From: Typha latifolia
Taxonomy: Eukaryota > Streptophyta > Magnoliopsida > Poales > Typhaceae
Direction: 5' to 3'
Assembly: GCA_019914945.1 (NCBI GenBank)
Contig: CM034102.1
Span: 7,739,501 to 7,803,500 of the forward strand
DNA: 64,000 nucleotides
Part shown: one piece after another, positions 1-11,191 of the stretch
Layout of the letters: each line of letters opens with the position of its first letter
Numbering within the stretch: the stretch's first letter is position 1
Notes under the pieces: model-generated
Seen by the model: the letters and a program-made list of their open reading frames with translations, nothing else
Told to the model about the DNA's origin: nothing
Database searches by the model: none
Position numbers and translations under genes: made by a program

Positions 1-853
1 ATCCATCAGAGGTAGATTGAGGGGTGGTAGGAAGCACAACAGAAGAATCCGTCATCGAATCGCTACTCAAAGGGGTGTCGTTTCTAAAGAATCCAACAGA
101 ATCAGTGCTGTTGTCTGTTGAGAAGCTCTCGACAACACGCATCCCTGCATCATCATCAGGAAAGTTGTCATCCTCTGTGGTGATCAAGCTCTCCGGGCTC
201 TGAGTCTCAATTGTGTTACCTGGAACTCCGAAATACTCTGAGACCATAAGACGGTTCTCTTTCACAACCTTCAAGTCAGGAAACTCAATTTTCTCATACT
301 CACAAGGGATCAAGTCATTGCTGACTGAATCTATAGCAGCCTGCCGTGGTGAAATGGAGATAACTTCCGGTGGGGAACCGACATACGAGAGCGACAACTG
401 AACAAAACCTGCAGGAGAATGGAAGAGATCGGTGGACGAAAGGGAGAATTCCTGCGCCAACTTCCCGTTAGTTACGACGACATCTGACAGAGGCACGAGA
501 GCGAAACCGAGAAGTTGGTCTTCCAGATAATTCTTGACCCGGCTAAGCATCCATATCTCGCATTTGAGAGACGATTCAATAGTTCGGACCTTGAGCCGGA
601 GGTTATCATTGAATACCGGGTTTCTCCCACCACCATTGATCGTTTTGGTCGAGATTGCGGCATCCGGATCGCTGGTAAGGCAGAGCTTAGCATAAACATC
701 TTGCTTGTGGTAGATGCAGATGTTGTGAACTTCGCGGGCTTGGTGAACGAAGACATCAAGATACCCAATAAATCCTTCCATGGACTGCTCACTGCTGAAA
801 TTGTTTGTTTTATCGTCGGTCGGCTCAGGAGAAAGCTTACCAGATTCGGCCAT
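1..853 (-). CDS. C2-domain protein, 5' part (runs off left edge)
   Basis: Reading the minus strand from the ATG at 853-851 gives about 284 codons with no stop, continuing past the window edge. Residues about 27-155 form a C2 domain: it opens EGFIGYLDVFVHQAR, has the loop residues YHKQDVY, the stretch NGGGRNPVFNDNLRL and the strand KCEIWMLSRVKNYLEDQLLGF. C2 domains bind phospholipid membranes, often with calcium, and act in signalling or trafficking. Residues after about 160 are acidic and Ser/Thr-rich with no recognised fold. This is typical of plant CaLB-like C2 proteins; I cannot name the exact orthologue. The start is supported by a good context (GCCATGG) and by a splice acceptor just upstream. 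The plus-strand open frame at 515-1045 is its antisense shadow. This is the only clear host gene in the window. Confidence 0.9.
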   Translation of the reverse strand, partial: MAESGKLSPEPTDDKTNNFSSEQSMEGFIGYLDVFVHQAREVHNICIYHKQDVYAKLCLTSDPDAAISTKTINGGGRNPVFNDNLRLKVRTIESSLKCEIWMLSRVKNYLEDQLLGFALVPLSDVVVTNGKLAQEFSLSSTDLFHSPAGFVQLSLSYVGSPPEVISISPRQAAIDSVSNDLIPCEYEKIEFPDLKVVKENRLMVSEYFGVPGNTIETQSPESLITTEDDNFPDDDAGMRVVESFSTDNSTDSVGFFRNDTPLSSDSMTDSSVVLPTTPQSTSDG

Positions 854-1500
854 GGCAGTTTGGGTCTTGAAGGATGGAGAAAATGGTTGGTAGGACTCCA
901 TCAACTTGAAGTAGGAACTACAAAATTTAGGTCAAGATTAGTGATCAAACCGACGATAAATCTACTTGCGACCAACTTGCTACGATGTCGAAATCTACAG
1001 TTGGTGAGTAAGAAACTTCCAAAATTGTCGGCGGATAAACTCTAACCCATGCCCCAAAATTTCAAGAACACCAAATTCTAGCAGCCAAGTTATAATTTTG
1101 ATACCTCATAAGTGTTTTGTTCACGGAAACAAAGAACCAATTCCATTAAGGTCCAAAGACAAATCCATAGCCATATCCAAGAAAAACCCAAATCACACCA
1201 AACAAAGAGTAAGCCACAGATTACAACTTCTACGTCAAAAAAAAAAAAAAAAGATTCCAACTAATACAAATTGAAAACAACAACAGAAGTACCAGAACTA
1301 AAACTACAGGAAAGAAGTAGATTACTGAAATCTACATAACAACGAATAAGAACCGATTAACTTCAAGAACGACCACAACAGTGTGAAAACTTACCAATGC
1401 TAAAATCCTTCGAGAGTCGTGGAGTTCAAGAAGGGGAAAGGATATCGGGTGGGAAAGGCAAGTAGTGGTTTGCTCACTTTTTAGTAGAAGTCAATGGAAT
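854..1500 (-). other. 5'UTR of the C2 gene with an intron at about 918-1394
   Basis: On the minus strand a donor (G followed by GTAAGT) begins at 1394, and a T-rich stretch ending TTTTGTAG gives an acceptor at 918. Exon 2 would start at 917 and carry a 64-base leader before the ATG at 853. Exon 1 would lie at 1395 and above; the transcription start is not resolved. 5'UTR introns are common in plant housekeeping and signalling genes. The splice sites are inferred from consensus only. Confidence 0.55.
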
Positions 1501-4500
1501 TCAGCAGAAGTGGTTGGAATTTTGGGGACCCTCAGGAACACAGCGCGTGAACCGAAGACCAATCATGGTTACTCCAAAAAGTCTACTACTGAGGAGATTT
1601 TTTTTTTCTTTTATTTTGTTAATCATGTGGAGGTGTTATTCAGAGCTAAAGGAGAGAGTGCTTCCGAAGTGGGGTCTGGAAGCATTTCAGAGCTCTGTGA
1701 ATGGTCAAATTACTCATCTTTCTGATCCTACTTTTATGATCTTTTGTCCATTCACCTACTCTCTGACACTAGAATCTAGAAAAATGGTCGATTCGTCTAT
1801 ATTGTATTATAGTTCCATACCGCAGTTAGGCATATAGTTTTACACTCTAAACTATGACCAAATGACATAGAATAGCTCTAGATGATCAAAAGTAAACGCA
1901 TACAACCTCGTCAATGGACTTCTTTCATTTGAACGAAAAAAGCACCCAACTACAATCCCTTTGAGCTATCTAAACACTTAACATGTACCACGGTGTAATA
2001 TGTCGACAAATACCGCTAAAACTATGATAATTATCATTATAGGTTTATTTTGACATTTAGATAAGCGCCACCGTAAGCTATGTTGACGTGGATCTAACAT
2101 TTGCATTATATTTCGTGACATTTTCTATTAATTTACTGAGAAACAGAACAAACAGTTGTATCAATTTTACTTTTAGCAGCATTAAATGATCGTTGATCGG
2201 GGGGTTATACCAGCACTTTGACAAAATGTTGAAAAATAAAGGCAGCTCATCGAACGGTGAAGTGATAGTGACATTTCAATAAATGCAAGGAAATTAATAT
2301 TAGCATTTCTATAAATACAAGTAAAATAATAATGGCATTTCATTAAATGTCATTATTTCATTTAGTGGCATTTAAAAAAGCATGACTATAAGCTTTTTTT
2401 ATATTTAATTTGGTGATATTCAGACAAACACTCGGTCTAGATCTTCTACTACTTTTTATGTGCTTTCGTAAAATTAAATTGTCCCAAGAAAATTGAATAT
2501 AAAACTACAATCACATAGGTAGTAAATATATACCAAAGGCAAAATTCTGGGCCATGTCATTTGTTCTTGTCTAATGTTAGGATTTCTAACAGAAGTTTGT
2601 CGTATTGCATTCTCCCCTTCTTTCTTTCCCAAACTCCATTTCTTAAATATAAATCATAATCCTGCCACTACTGACAATAGCTTATCCCTCTAATTACGGC
2701 CTTCCTCTCTCGTGATGTGGACACGAAACCTAACCCTTTCTCTCTTATTCAACCTCTTGTCCTCATCCTAAAGCATCAACACAGTCCTTGAGATCCTGAT
2801 GATCTCCATGTTTCGAGAGTATAATGGTCAATGCAATACTCGTTAAGGAGTTTGATGATTTTGTATAGTTGAGGAGATTCAAAATGTAATTAATTAAGCC
2901 TTTACTCTTTATATTTTGTATAATTGATGATGATGATAACGATGATGCCGATGGTTTTAACTTAGGATTAATTTTGATTAGACTACAAAACATATGAAAA
3001 TGATATATCTTGAGTTTAGCTCATACAATTGGGGCATGGTTATTACGCATACTAGAAACTAAAGAATCGATGGAAGACTAAGAATGAAGCATATAAATTG
3101 AATACATAATATGTCCCATATTTTTGGAAAGAAAAATATTTTAGGAGACTGGTGTCCGTAATTTCTACTTAACACTGTATCATAATATATCTTAAAAATT
3201 AGAAAACATTTTACCATAATATCCGGTGTTTCTAAGATAAGACATTAGCGTTTTATATAATTGCTACCGAAAGCTTTCCAAAATATCAGAATTGCTACTA
3301 AATTAGTTCTTTAAAATACCATATTTATAGGACTATTTCAAAATTACTTTGATTAATTTTGAAAGACTATTTGCATAAAGTTTAGAGGGTTAAATATATA
3401 TCTCTGATTTATTTCCCTTGTATCATAACTTCTTTCTTCTTTAAAAACCATAAGTCTAAATGTTATATTCAGATAAGAGATTTATAAATTTATTTACTTC
3501 CCTAAGTGACCTTCCGTCCACTTGGATGTTATCTATGTAAATGTTATAACCAGATGATTTATAAATTTATTTATCTCAGTAAGTGACTTTTCGTCCACTT
3601 AGGTGTTATCTATGTAAATAAAAAAGATTCTTTTATAAAGATAGTGACTTTATTTAATAAAAATTGCTAATTCAATAAACAATTTTTAGTAGACTTAACA
3701 AAGGGATGTAAAGAATAAGATGCCAAGAGTTATTAGCTTTCTCATGCATTATTAACGTGACATCTCATTGTATTTTTATCCGCAAAAGCCAATATGAGAA
3801 TAGACCCTTTTGTCGGTTTGGAAATAGCTAGGTTTTATCCATCCAATATTCTTTTTCTTATATTTATTATAGTAATGGATAAGCAAAACCTTTCTTGGAT
3901 CCAGGTGGTGGTAAACTTTCTTGGACCTTAAAATAATGCACTGCAGTTGCAGTGGTACTCCTCGATCGGCATGCCAAGTAGCAAGTAGAGTGGGTCCTAA
4001 TCATGAAGACAAAGTCTCAATTTAGATTAATAATGCTTAGGCCATACTCAATGTAACATAAGTTTCAATCTGGATTATTAGTTGTCAAGCACTTAGCACA
4101 TCGATTTCTCTACCTTATCTTTCCATCTTCTAAAGCTTTCCAAGGGAAAGAGAAAACTGTGGCACTAAAATAAATTTCACCAAAGTTTAAGATATGGATG
4201 GGTAGAGACAGTTGAGTGTGAACCTTTGGAAGGTAGAGTAGGAAAAAATATAGAGTATTTTGATTTTGTGGGTCAGGTTCATTTTATGTTTTTTTTCCAT
4301 GTCAAATTTTTTTTCTTCCCTCCAATTTTGCACTCGTTAAATGATGAAGAGAGAAATTAAAGTGGTCATAGTTGTGCTAACCAAAGGGTCCAACCTTTCC
4401 AATTGGTTGTGAAAAAGAATTTCTATTAAGAGAGAAAATGATTCTCAAGCGATTGTCTTGCAATTTTTTTTCTAAGCTCTAGGCTGCCTCCCCCGAGTCC

Positions 4501-4572
4501 TCCGCTCCCTAGTGTTACTTCCCTTTCCTCCTCCTTAAAGGATGAATCCAAAGCCAACCTCTTTTGTGAGAC
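1501..4572. other. Upstream spacer of the C2 gene
   Basis: AT-rich sequence with no convincing coding region. It should hold the promoter of the minus-strand C2 gene in its left part. The only internal structure I see is a diverged tandem duplication of about 75 bp (see 3465-3620). Its right edge abuts the gypsy A LTR. Confidence 0.6.
3465..3620. repeat. Two-copy tandem duplication, ~75 bp unit
   Basis: The block containing ATTTATAAATTTATTTA, then AAGTGAC, CGTCCACTT, GGTGTTATCTATGTAAAT is present twice in succession with several substitutions. It lies in spacer and has no coding sense. Confidence 0.75.
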
Positions 4573-5380
4573 TGATACGATTCGATCCATATTGGTTCTA
4601 CTGGTGATATTAGTTTTATTGGGATGAGCCTATTTATCTAGTTGAATTTTGTTAAAAGCAACAAAGGCATTTTTGCCGGAGAGCGTTCAAACACAGGGAC
4701 TGCATTCAAACAGGGATGTGAACGCCTGCACAAGTTCGCAAAAATAAAAAACGCAAATTGTGCATTCGAACGGAATTGGGCCGTTCGAACGGAATTGGGC
4801 CATTCAAACGCCTGCATACGTTTACATCAGCAAAGAACGAAAATTCTGCATTCAAATACTATCGGGTTAGAGTTGTTTAACTTAGTTGATGAGTTCCTAA
4901 GGTGAGCCTCTATAAATATATGGAGGAAATCCTAATTTGAGTTTATCTTGGATAATCGAATTGGGTTTGGCCTTTATCTCTCTCTCAATTTGTCTCTATC
5001 CATTGACGCCCTCTCCTTCCTCCCTCCTCCCTTCTCCTATCATCCAAGTCTTTGGTTGGCCTCTTCTAGCTTCTAACCACTATCGTCTTCAATAACTTCT
5101 TCCCCTTCACACCAAGGAGTAAACCTAGCATCTATCTAACCATTGAAGGGCTATCAAGTTAGGATCTAATTAACCTTCAGCTACTATTTGGTCTATATCT
5201 TGAGATATAACTATCTAAGGTACTGTGATCTTGGATTCGTTGGAAAGCTCTCTCCAAGGGAGATAACATATCCAAAATTCATGAAAATTCGTTGGTTAAA
5301 TTGTTCGCAGATTTCTTCGGAAATTATGAGCTTCATTAAGTCCAAAATTATTGTAGAACGAATTAGGTTAGTTTGTAACA
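4573..5380 (+). repeat. 5' LTR of gypsy A
   Basis: Begins TGATACGATTCG and ends GTTTGTAACA, followed after two bases by a primer-binding-site-like sequence. It contains decayed GCGTTC/GAACGC half-sites at about 4680-4840 (for example the CCGTTCGAACGG palindrome near 4790) and a TATA box TATAAATATA at 4911-4920. The layout is array, then TATA, then CT-rich leader. The start is assigned from the TG dinucleotide and similarity to other LTRs; no TSD could be checked because the 3' end is lost. Confidence 0.7.
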
Positions 5381-5382
5381 GC

Positions 5383-5395
5383 TAGTATTAGAGCC
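5383..5395 (+). other. Primer-binding site of gypsy A (initiator Met tRNA)
   Basis: TAGTATTAGAGCC matches the complement of the 3' end of initiator Met tRNA (TGGTATCAGAGCC) except at two positions. It lies two bases after the LTR end. Confidence 0.7.
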
Positions 5396-5413
5396 AACGT
5401 TCCTTAGACCGTC

Positions 5414-6790
5414 ATGGCTACCTCAAGATCAAAGGCGGTTAAGCAAGTAAGCAATCAAGCCTTGGAGACGGACCACATGGCTATGTCAAGATCTCCATCC
5501 CCTTAGAGTTCACGATGATGGATAGAGAGCCCTCATGATCTCGCGCAAACCCTAGCACTCATGGTGCAAACGTTATTGGAGATCAAGGCTACCCTTGCTG
5601 ACAGGAGCCATTACCCTTTACATCGAAGACACGAAGAACACACCTTACCAAGAAAGGAGAACTGACAAGGACCAATCCTGGAGGCACCATGGCAATAGCA
5701 CGATGAATCGCACAAGCGCCACACCGACTTACCTCCCTTGCACCTGAGGGAACCTATGGCCCCACATCTAGAGGAGGAGCCTTGGGATGAGTGGGAGGAA
5801 CCCCCACATCAACCAAGGGTCCAACAACAAGAGTCACTTCACCGAGGACACGAGAACGGACGTGACTGAATGATACAACCCCGCACCGTTCGAGTCGATT
5901 TTCCCAAATTCAGCAATGGTGATCCATTGGATGAGATTTATAGGGTGGAGCAATTCTTCAATAATCAAGGGACATCTAATCACCAAAAGGTGTTTTTGGC
6001 TTCATTCCACCTTGAAAACATAGCGGTGAGATGGTATCAAGTAGCACATCGCATTTGCGCTTTCGCCACTTGGGAGGAGTTTGCCGACGCGCTTTGTGAT
6101 CGTTTTGGACCTTCCGACTATGAGGACTTCCAAGCCACCTTGAAGAAGCTAACCCAAAAGACCTCTATAAGAGCCTATTAAGAGGAGTTTGAAAGAATTA
6201 GCAATCGAGTCCACGGGTGGTCAGATTCAACCCTCAAAAGCACTTTTGTCTCTGGGCTTTGTCGAGATATTCAAGCGGAAGTCAAGGTGTCTCGTCCTAC
6301 TACCTTGTTGGAGCCTTCTTAGTGGCTCAAATGATAGAAGAAAAGATAAAGGAGTTGAAGGCTACTCACTGTCCAACATGGAGCACTAGTGACCCACGTG
6401 TTAACCTTAAACCACCGGTTTTAGGTGTGGCACATTTGGGGTGGGTTGGCCAAACCTCAATCGGCCACCCCCACCACGGATAGGCCCTGACACTAGGGGA
6501 CATCCACGGATGATGGGACGATGCCTCACTCTAGTGGATGTCAAAGATCGGCACTTGAAGGGCTTATGCTTCTATTGCGACGAGCGCTTCACACCGAGCT
6601 ACAAATGTGCCAAACAGCCCATGGCCATCATGCTCATGGAAGAGACGATAGAGGATGATCCCATTGAAGATCTTGAGGAGCAGCAAGAGGAAGAAGTGGG
6701 CCACACCGAGAGGACAAATCGCTTGAAGTTCAAGCAAACTCTCCTTTCATTCTCTAGCTCGCGAGTCGACTCCGAAAACTCTTTGGGTCA
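5414..6790 (+). pseudogene. Gypsy A gag (capsid/nucleocapsid), decayed
   Basis: An ATG at 5414 follows the primer-binding site. The capsid core is clear at 5870-6300: FPKFSNGDPLDEIYRVEQFF, then VRWYQ and TWEEFADALCDRFGP, matching the Retrotrans_gag family. After an in-frame TAA near 6178 the frame continues EEFERISNRV. The zinc knuckle at 6567-6608 reads CFYCDERFTPSYKC, where the usual His is replaced by Tyr. Gag would package the element's RNA. Stops and shifts make it non-functional. Confidence 0.85.
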
Positions 6791-6795
6791 AAGGT

Positions 6796-6996
6796 ATGAT
6801 CAAGAAGAAAAAAGTTCTAATTCTTATTGATTTAGGAAGCACCCATAATTTTGTGGATTCACTGATGGTGAGGCGTTTGAGATTGGAGTTGGAGCCTTCT
6901 AACGGCTTTGATGTGATCATCGGTGATGGCACCATATTGAGAAGGGAGGGCATATGCCGTAAAGTCCAATTGCAAATTCAGGGCCATGTCTTCTGA
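6796..6996 (+). pseudogene. Gypsy A aspartic protease domain
   Basis: The open stretch contains LIDLGSTHNF, the retropepsin active-site region, followed by GFDVIIGDG. The usual Asp-Ser-Gly triad is Asp-Leu-Gly here, so activity is doubtful. It ends in a TGA at 6994. The linker up to 7387 is decayed pol sequence before the copia solo LTR. Confidence 0.8.
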
Positions 6997-7387
6997 ACTG
7001 ATCTTTATCCGTTGGCTCTATGGGGAGCCGACTTGGTGCTTGGGGTGCAATGGCTTCGAAATCTTGGACCGGTCACCTTCAACTTCACCACCATGATGAT
7101 GGAGTTCAGTCATGAAGGCCAATCAATCTAGTTATTAGCTGCATCAAGCATGAAAACAAAAGGGGCACTGTAGTCCCTAGAGGGGTTATCGAAACTCAGG
7201 TGCCGTTGATTCCTCATGCAACCCATCGAAGGGGCCAAGGACGTAGATGATCTAACACACTTACCCGATGATTTAAAGGCTGTTTTGTAGAAATTTGAAG
7301 ATGTGTTCTAGTAGCCACATGGATTGCCACCACCTAGGGTGCAAGACCATCGCATTGAGATCAAACCCGGGGCGTGTCTAACAAATG

Positions 7388-8376
7388 TGAAAAAATCCCT
7401 AGACACAAGTATGTATCTAAATACTAGGCAATGATATCACTCGTTCGCTTAAGTAAAAGTCCGTAGAAATATTAAGAACGAAAGCAGAGATGAACGCCAA
7501 GATTTTAACGTGGAAAAACCCAAACGAAAAAAAACCACGGATCCAAACTCGGATCAAAACCAATCACTAGAATAGTAGCAGTTACAAGACTAACTCACAA
7601 AATAATCCGTCAATCTAAATGACTTTGTTCCTCTCAGTCTTGCTCGCTAGAACCCATGATTCACTGCTTCTCGTGATTGATGTCCAACCTCAGTAACCCT
7701 CGAGATTGATCTTTCATCTAGATAGCCCTTTAGACAAAAGATTAACTTTTGTAGATGAGTGGAATCTTGTTAGTTGAAGAACCGATGTAGCCTCAAGAAG
7801 TCTCCTTTAATAATGCTTCTTCAACCACCCTAGAGATAGGGCATCACAATCCTTATATATGATCTCCAAGATAGAGCCAAATCTAAGTCTTATCCGAACT
7901 CACGAGAATCTAATATTTTCAAACTTCGTTGGTGCGTTCGAACGCGGCCCAGGTGCGTTCGAACGGCATGACTTGATCTCAGCTGCGTTCGAACGGGCCT
8001 GAGTGCATTCGAACGCGACAACTTGAATTCTTCAGGTTGCGTTCAAACGCGTTTGTGAACGCAGCTCTCGGTCTGTGTGAACGCAGTACCCGCATTCGAA
8101 CGCGTTTGTGAACGCATCTCTCGGTCTGTGTGAACGCAAGTACCCGCATCCGAACGCGTTTGTGAATGCAGCTCTCGGTCTGTGTGAACGCAGTACCCGC
8201 GCTCGAACGCGTTTGTGAACGCACCGCATTCGAACGTGTGAACTCAATAGCTTTTTTCCAATAATTTTGCAATTTTTCAAACCAGAGATATTCTAGACTT
8301 GTATAAAGCTCATATACATGTAAAAATACACTTAAAATATTTTGTACACAATTGCCAATAATTAAAAACCTAACAA
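7388..8376 (-). mobile_element. Copia solo LTR inside gypsy A pol (TSD AAATG)
   Basis: On the plus strand it runs from TGAAAAAATCCCTAGACAC to AAAAACCTAACA and is flanked on both sides by AAATG (7383-7387 and 8377-8381). It is homologous to the LTRs of copia elements 1 and 2, in the same (minus) orientation. There is no internal sequence, so it is a solo LTR, the normal product of LTR-LTR recombination. It carries palindrome-bearing units starting at about 8039, 8092, 8146 and 8199, spaced 53-54 bp. The gypsy reading resumes at once after the TSD (VRPYCYPF). Confidence 0.95.
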
Positions 8377-9230
8377 AATGTGAGGCCATATTGTTATCCC
8401 TTCATCCTAAAGGAGGCAATAACAAAGATGGTCCAAGAGATGTTGTCCAGCGGGGTGATAAGACCAAGTCGAAGCTCATATTCTTCATCGGTCTTGCTCG
8501 TGTGGAAGAAGGATGGATCGTGGCGGTTTTGTATGGACTATCGATCTCTCAATTCTATCACTGTCAAAGATCGGTATCCCTTACTGGTGATTGAAGAGTT
8601 GCTGGATGAATCGACGGGTGCATGTTACTTCTCAAAGCTGGATTTGAGAGTAGGATACCATCAAATCAGAGTCGAACATTCGATGTGCATAAGACAACTT
8701 TTGGAACTCATGATGGGCACTACAAGTTCCTCGTTATGCCTTTTGGTAAAACCAATGCTCCTGCCACCTTTTAGAGCTTAATGAATGATATCTTTAGGTC
8801 TCATTTGAGGCAATATGTGCAGATATTTTTTGATGATATATTGGTATACAGCTGTACATGGCAGGAGCATTTGCGACATCTTCAGATAGTACTTGGCCTA
8901 TTGTAGCAACATGAGTTGAAAGCAAAGGACTCCATTTGCACATGGGGGCAACAAAGGGTCGACTACCTGTGCCACATCATACCTAAAGATGGTGTGGAAG
9001 ATGACCCTAAGAAGATCCAAAGCATGGTGGATTGGCCACTGCCCAAGACTACCAAGGAGCTATGCGGTTTTCTCAGTTTAACCGGTTACTGTCGCCAATT
9101 TGTGGCAAACTATAGCAAGGTTGTAGCTCCCTTCACGGCCTTGCTGCGGAAAGGTGCATTCACATGGACGGACAAAGCAAGGGAAGCATTTGAAGCCTTG
9201 AAGAAGGCGATGATCTCAGCCTCGGTCCTT
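8377..9230 (+). pseudogene. Gypsy A reverse transcriptase domain
   Basis: The conserved RT blocks appear in order: VRPYCYPFILKEAI, RPSRSSYSSSVLLVWKKDGS, FCMDYRSLNSITVKDRYPL, YFSKLDLRVGYHQIR, then after a frameshift FFDDILVYS at about 8824-8850 (the catalytic Asp pair is kept). A TAG at about 8773 sits where the family normally has Gln. The thumb region (KTTKELCGFLSLTGYCRQFV) follows in the 8916-9509 frame. It converted element RNA into DNA when intact; it is now dead. Confidence 0.85.
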
Positions 9231-9680
9231 GTTTTAGCAAAATTTACCAAACCGTTCACCATTGAGTGTGATGCGTTCGGAGTTCGAGTGGGGGCTATTT
9301 TAATGCAAGAAGGTAGACCCGTGGCCTACATGAGCAAGGCTCCTTCTAAGCGATCACAGATGCTATTTACCTATGAAAGAGAGATGCAAGCCATCATCCA
9401 TGCTATCACTAAGTGGAGGCCTTATCTCATCAGGCGACGCTTCACGATTCGCACCGATCAAAGAAATTTGCCATACTTTCTTAGGCAGCGCATACACACA
9501 CCAGCTTAGCAAAGGTGGGTGTCTAATAATTTTATACGACTACGAGTTAGTGTATAAAAAGGGGACCAAAAACAACGCCATTGATGACTTATCTAGGTGC
9601 TCAAATCTAGCCGAGTTGGCGGTGATTTCAGCGCCAATTTTTCTTTTTCCAGCAACTATGGGAGGCCTACAAGAATGATA
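9231..9680 (+). pseudogene. Gypsy A RNase H domain
   Basis: FTIECDAFGVRVGAILMQEG, RPVAYMSKAPS, YEREMQAIIHAITKWRPYL and FTIRTDQRNL are the signature blocks of gypsy RNase H, which removes the RNA template during reverse transcription. A frameshift near 9500 splits the end of the domain; the following frame reads GTKNNAIDDLSR, the usual junction with integrase (NxxADALSR). Confidence 0.85.
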
Positions 9681-10313
9681 TGGACACCATGAAGATGATG
9701 GATGACCTTGCTGCAGATCGTAGCTATATGCAAGGAGTGGTGGTGAAGGACGGACTCTTGGTGGACAAGGGCAAGATCATTGTTCTAGCTGACCATCACT
9801 TGTGCTTGGAGTGGATGTGCTATTTCCATGACTCCCCCATGGCTGGACATGAAGGGGTATTGCACATCTACAAACGGCTGAGTCAGAGTTGCACATCGAC
9901 TGGAATGAAGAAAGATGTACAAGCCTGTGTCAAGGCTTGTGAAGTGTGTGAAAGAGAAAAGACAGAGTCGACAAAACCTGTTGGATTGCTACAACCACTT
10001 CCGATTCCAATGAAGGTTTGGGAGGATGTTGCCATGGATTTCATTGACGGTCTATCCAAGGACAAAAGGCATTACGTGATATTGATAGTGGTAGATCACC
10101 TTAGTAAGTATGCACATTTTTCAGCTTTGGCGCATCCTTACACGGCAAAGAAGGTCGCGGAGGTTTATGTGCGCGACATGGCCAAGATGCATGGTATGCC
10201 AAAATCGATTGTTTCAGATTGTGATCCTATATATGTCAGTCAATTTTGGTAGGAATTCTTTGTGCTCCAAGGGACTACCTTCCGTATGAGTTCAGCATAT
10301 CATCCTCAAACGG
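9681..10313 (+). pseudogene. Gypsy A integrase, truncated
   Basis: The HHCC zinc-binding region is visible (HDSPMAGHEG ... CVKACEVCEREK) followed by the catalytic core: VAMDFIDGL with the first Asp, IVVDHLSKYAHF, then SIVSDCDPIYVSQFW. A TAG at about 10252 interrupts WxEFF, and the frame stops at AYHPQT where an inserted LTR begins (10314). The third catalytic residue (Glu) and the C-terminal domain are missing. Confidence 0.85.
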
Positions 10314-10405
10314 TGATAGGCTCTGATACCAAATTGATAGGCTCTGATACTAATTTGTTAGGCTCTGATACCACTTTGTTAAGCTCTAATACCACTTTGT
10401 TAAGA
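10314..10405 (-). repeat. Tandem units containing the tRNA primer-binding site at an LTR end
   Basis: Read on the minus strand, four units of about 21-22 bp each contain TGGTATCAGAGCC or a one- or two-base variant (TGGTATTAGAGC, TAGTATCAGAGCC), separated by TAACAAA or TATCAATT. A fifth, decayed unit precedes them. The block lies at the very end of the inserted LTR and is not followed by an internal region. Confidence 0.85.
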
Positions 10406-11191
10406 TCTGGAATCAAAGATAGGCTACGCAACGATTCCTCTAAAATCTGAATGTATTATAAGAATCAGTCTGTGCAACTGTGGGAAATTATTCGTCAAAT
10501 ATTCTCCGGTAGTTAGAAAATTACGAAACCAATTGGATTAGATCTGTAACTTCCTGATCTACAACTTATGTATTTATGCCCTTTAATATTCGAACTGTAG
10601 TAGGGACGAAAATATGGAATAACATGGCTGATGGTGGTGGTGATGAATGAAGTGGATGTTAGGGTTATGGATGGATATAGAGGTGAAGGTGGATGGTGGA
10701 TGTGATTAAGGAAAGTAGACGAAGGGAACGAAGTTGTCGAGATCCCAAAGAAGAGGGGTGGCTCGATAGTCGAGGGAGATTAGAAGTTAAGAGAAACCTT
10801 GCAAAGAGTAGAGGTGGAAGGATGGTGAAGAGAGAGGAGGGAGAAGTCTAAAGAGAAGACAGGAGGCAAGAAATCAATAATCCAATTCCATAATAAAGTT
10901 GTCTACCATCCACATATTTATAGAGGCTAGCCAACAAGTCCTTTAAATAATATGAAACCCTAATTCTAGAGGATTCCCGTCGATCGCGTTTGAACGTGCC
11001 CGATTGTATTCGAATGCACAAAAGACGTTCTCTGTATGTGCGAACGCGATGTAGGCGTTCGAACGCACAATATGTGTTCTCTGTATTTGCGAACCTGATG
11101 CAGGCATTCACAAGGGTGTTCAAACGCGAGCCCTTCTACCGTCGCGTTCGAACGCGATCTACAGAAATTTAATTTTAATAAAAATAAACAA
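10314..11191 (-). mobile_element. Gypsy-type LTR ('family 3'), outer end lost, with iterated PBS units
   Basis: On the minus strand it resembles the LTR at 31909-33868. The plus-strand left end begins TGATAGGCTCTGATACC exactly where gypsy A integrase stops. A cluster of GCGTTC/GAACGC sites lies at about 10985-11160 and a TATA box at 10913-10922 (minus strand TATAAATATG). The right end is cut about 50 bases short by fusion to copia element 1 at 11191/11192. Its integrase-side end carries 4-5 tandem primer-binding-site units (10314-10405). Confidence 0.8.

Larger units (their letters stand above)
4573..10313 (+). mobile_element. Ty3/gypsy element A (5' LTR to mid-integrase, broken)
   Basis: 5' LTR, primer-binding site, gag, protease, reverse transcriptase, RNase H and the N-terminal part of integrase occur in that order, the Ty3/gypsy order. 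The gag zinc knuckle resembles that of element D (60035-63300), so they are probably related lineages. The body is broken by stops and frameshifts, by a copia solo LTR within pol (7388-8376), and is cut in integrase at 10313 by another LTR. No 3' LTR is found in the window. It cannot move on its own. Confidence 0.85.

Noticed and set aside
515..1045. Plus-strand 176-codon frame at the left edge
   Set aside because: Antisense to the well supported C2-domain coding sequence, whose translation has clear domain structure.
2763..2993. Minus-strand 76-codon frame
   Set aside because: Low-complexity Ser/Asn/Ile composition in AT-rich spacer, with no recognisable motif.
10314..10405. tRNA gene fragments
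   Set aside because: Only the 3'-end complement of initiator Met tRNA is present, with no clover-leaf; these are primer-binding sites.
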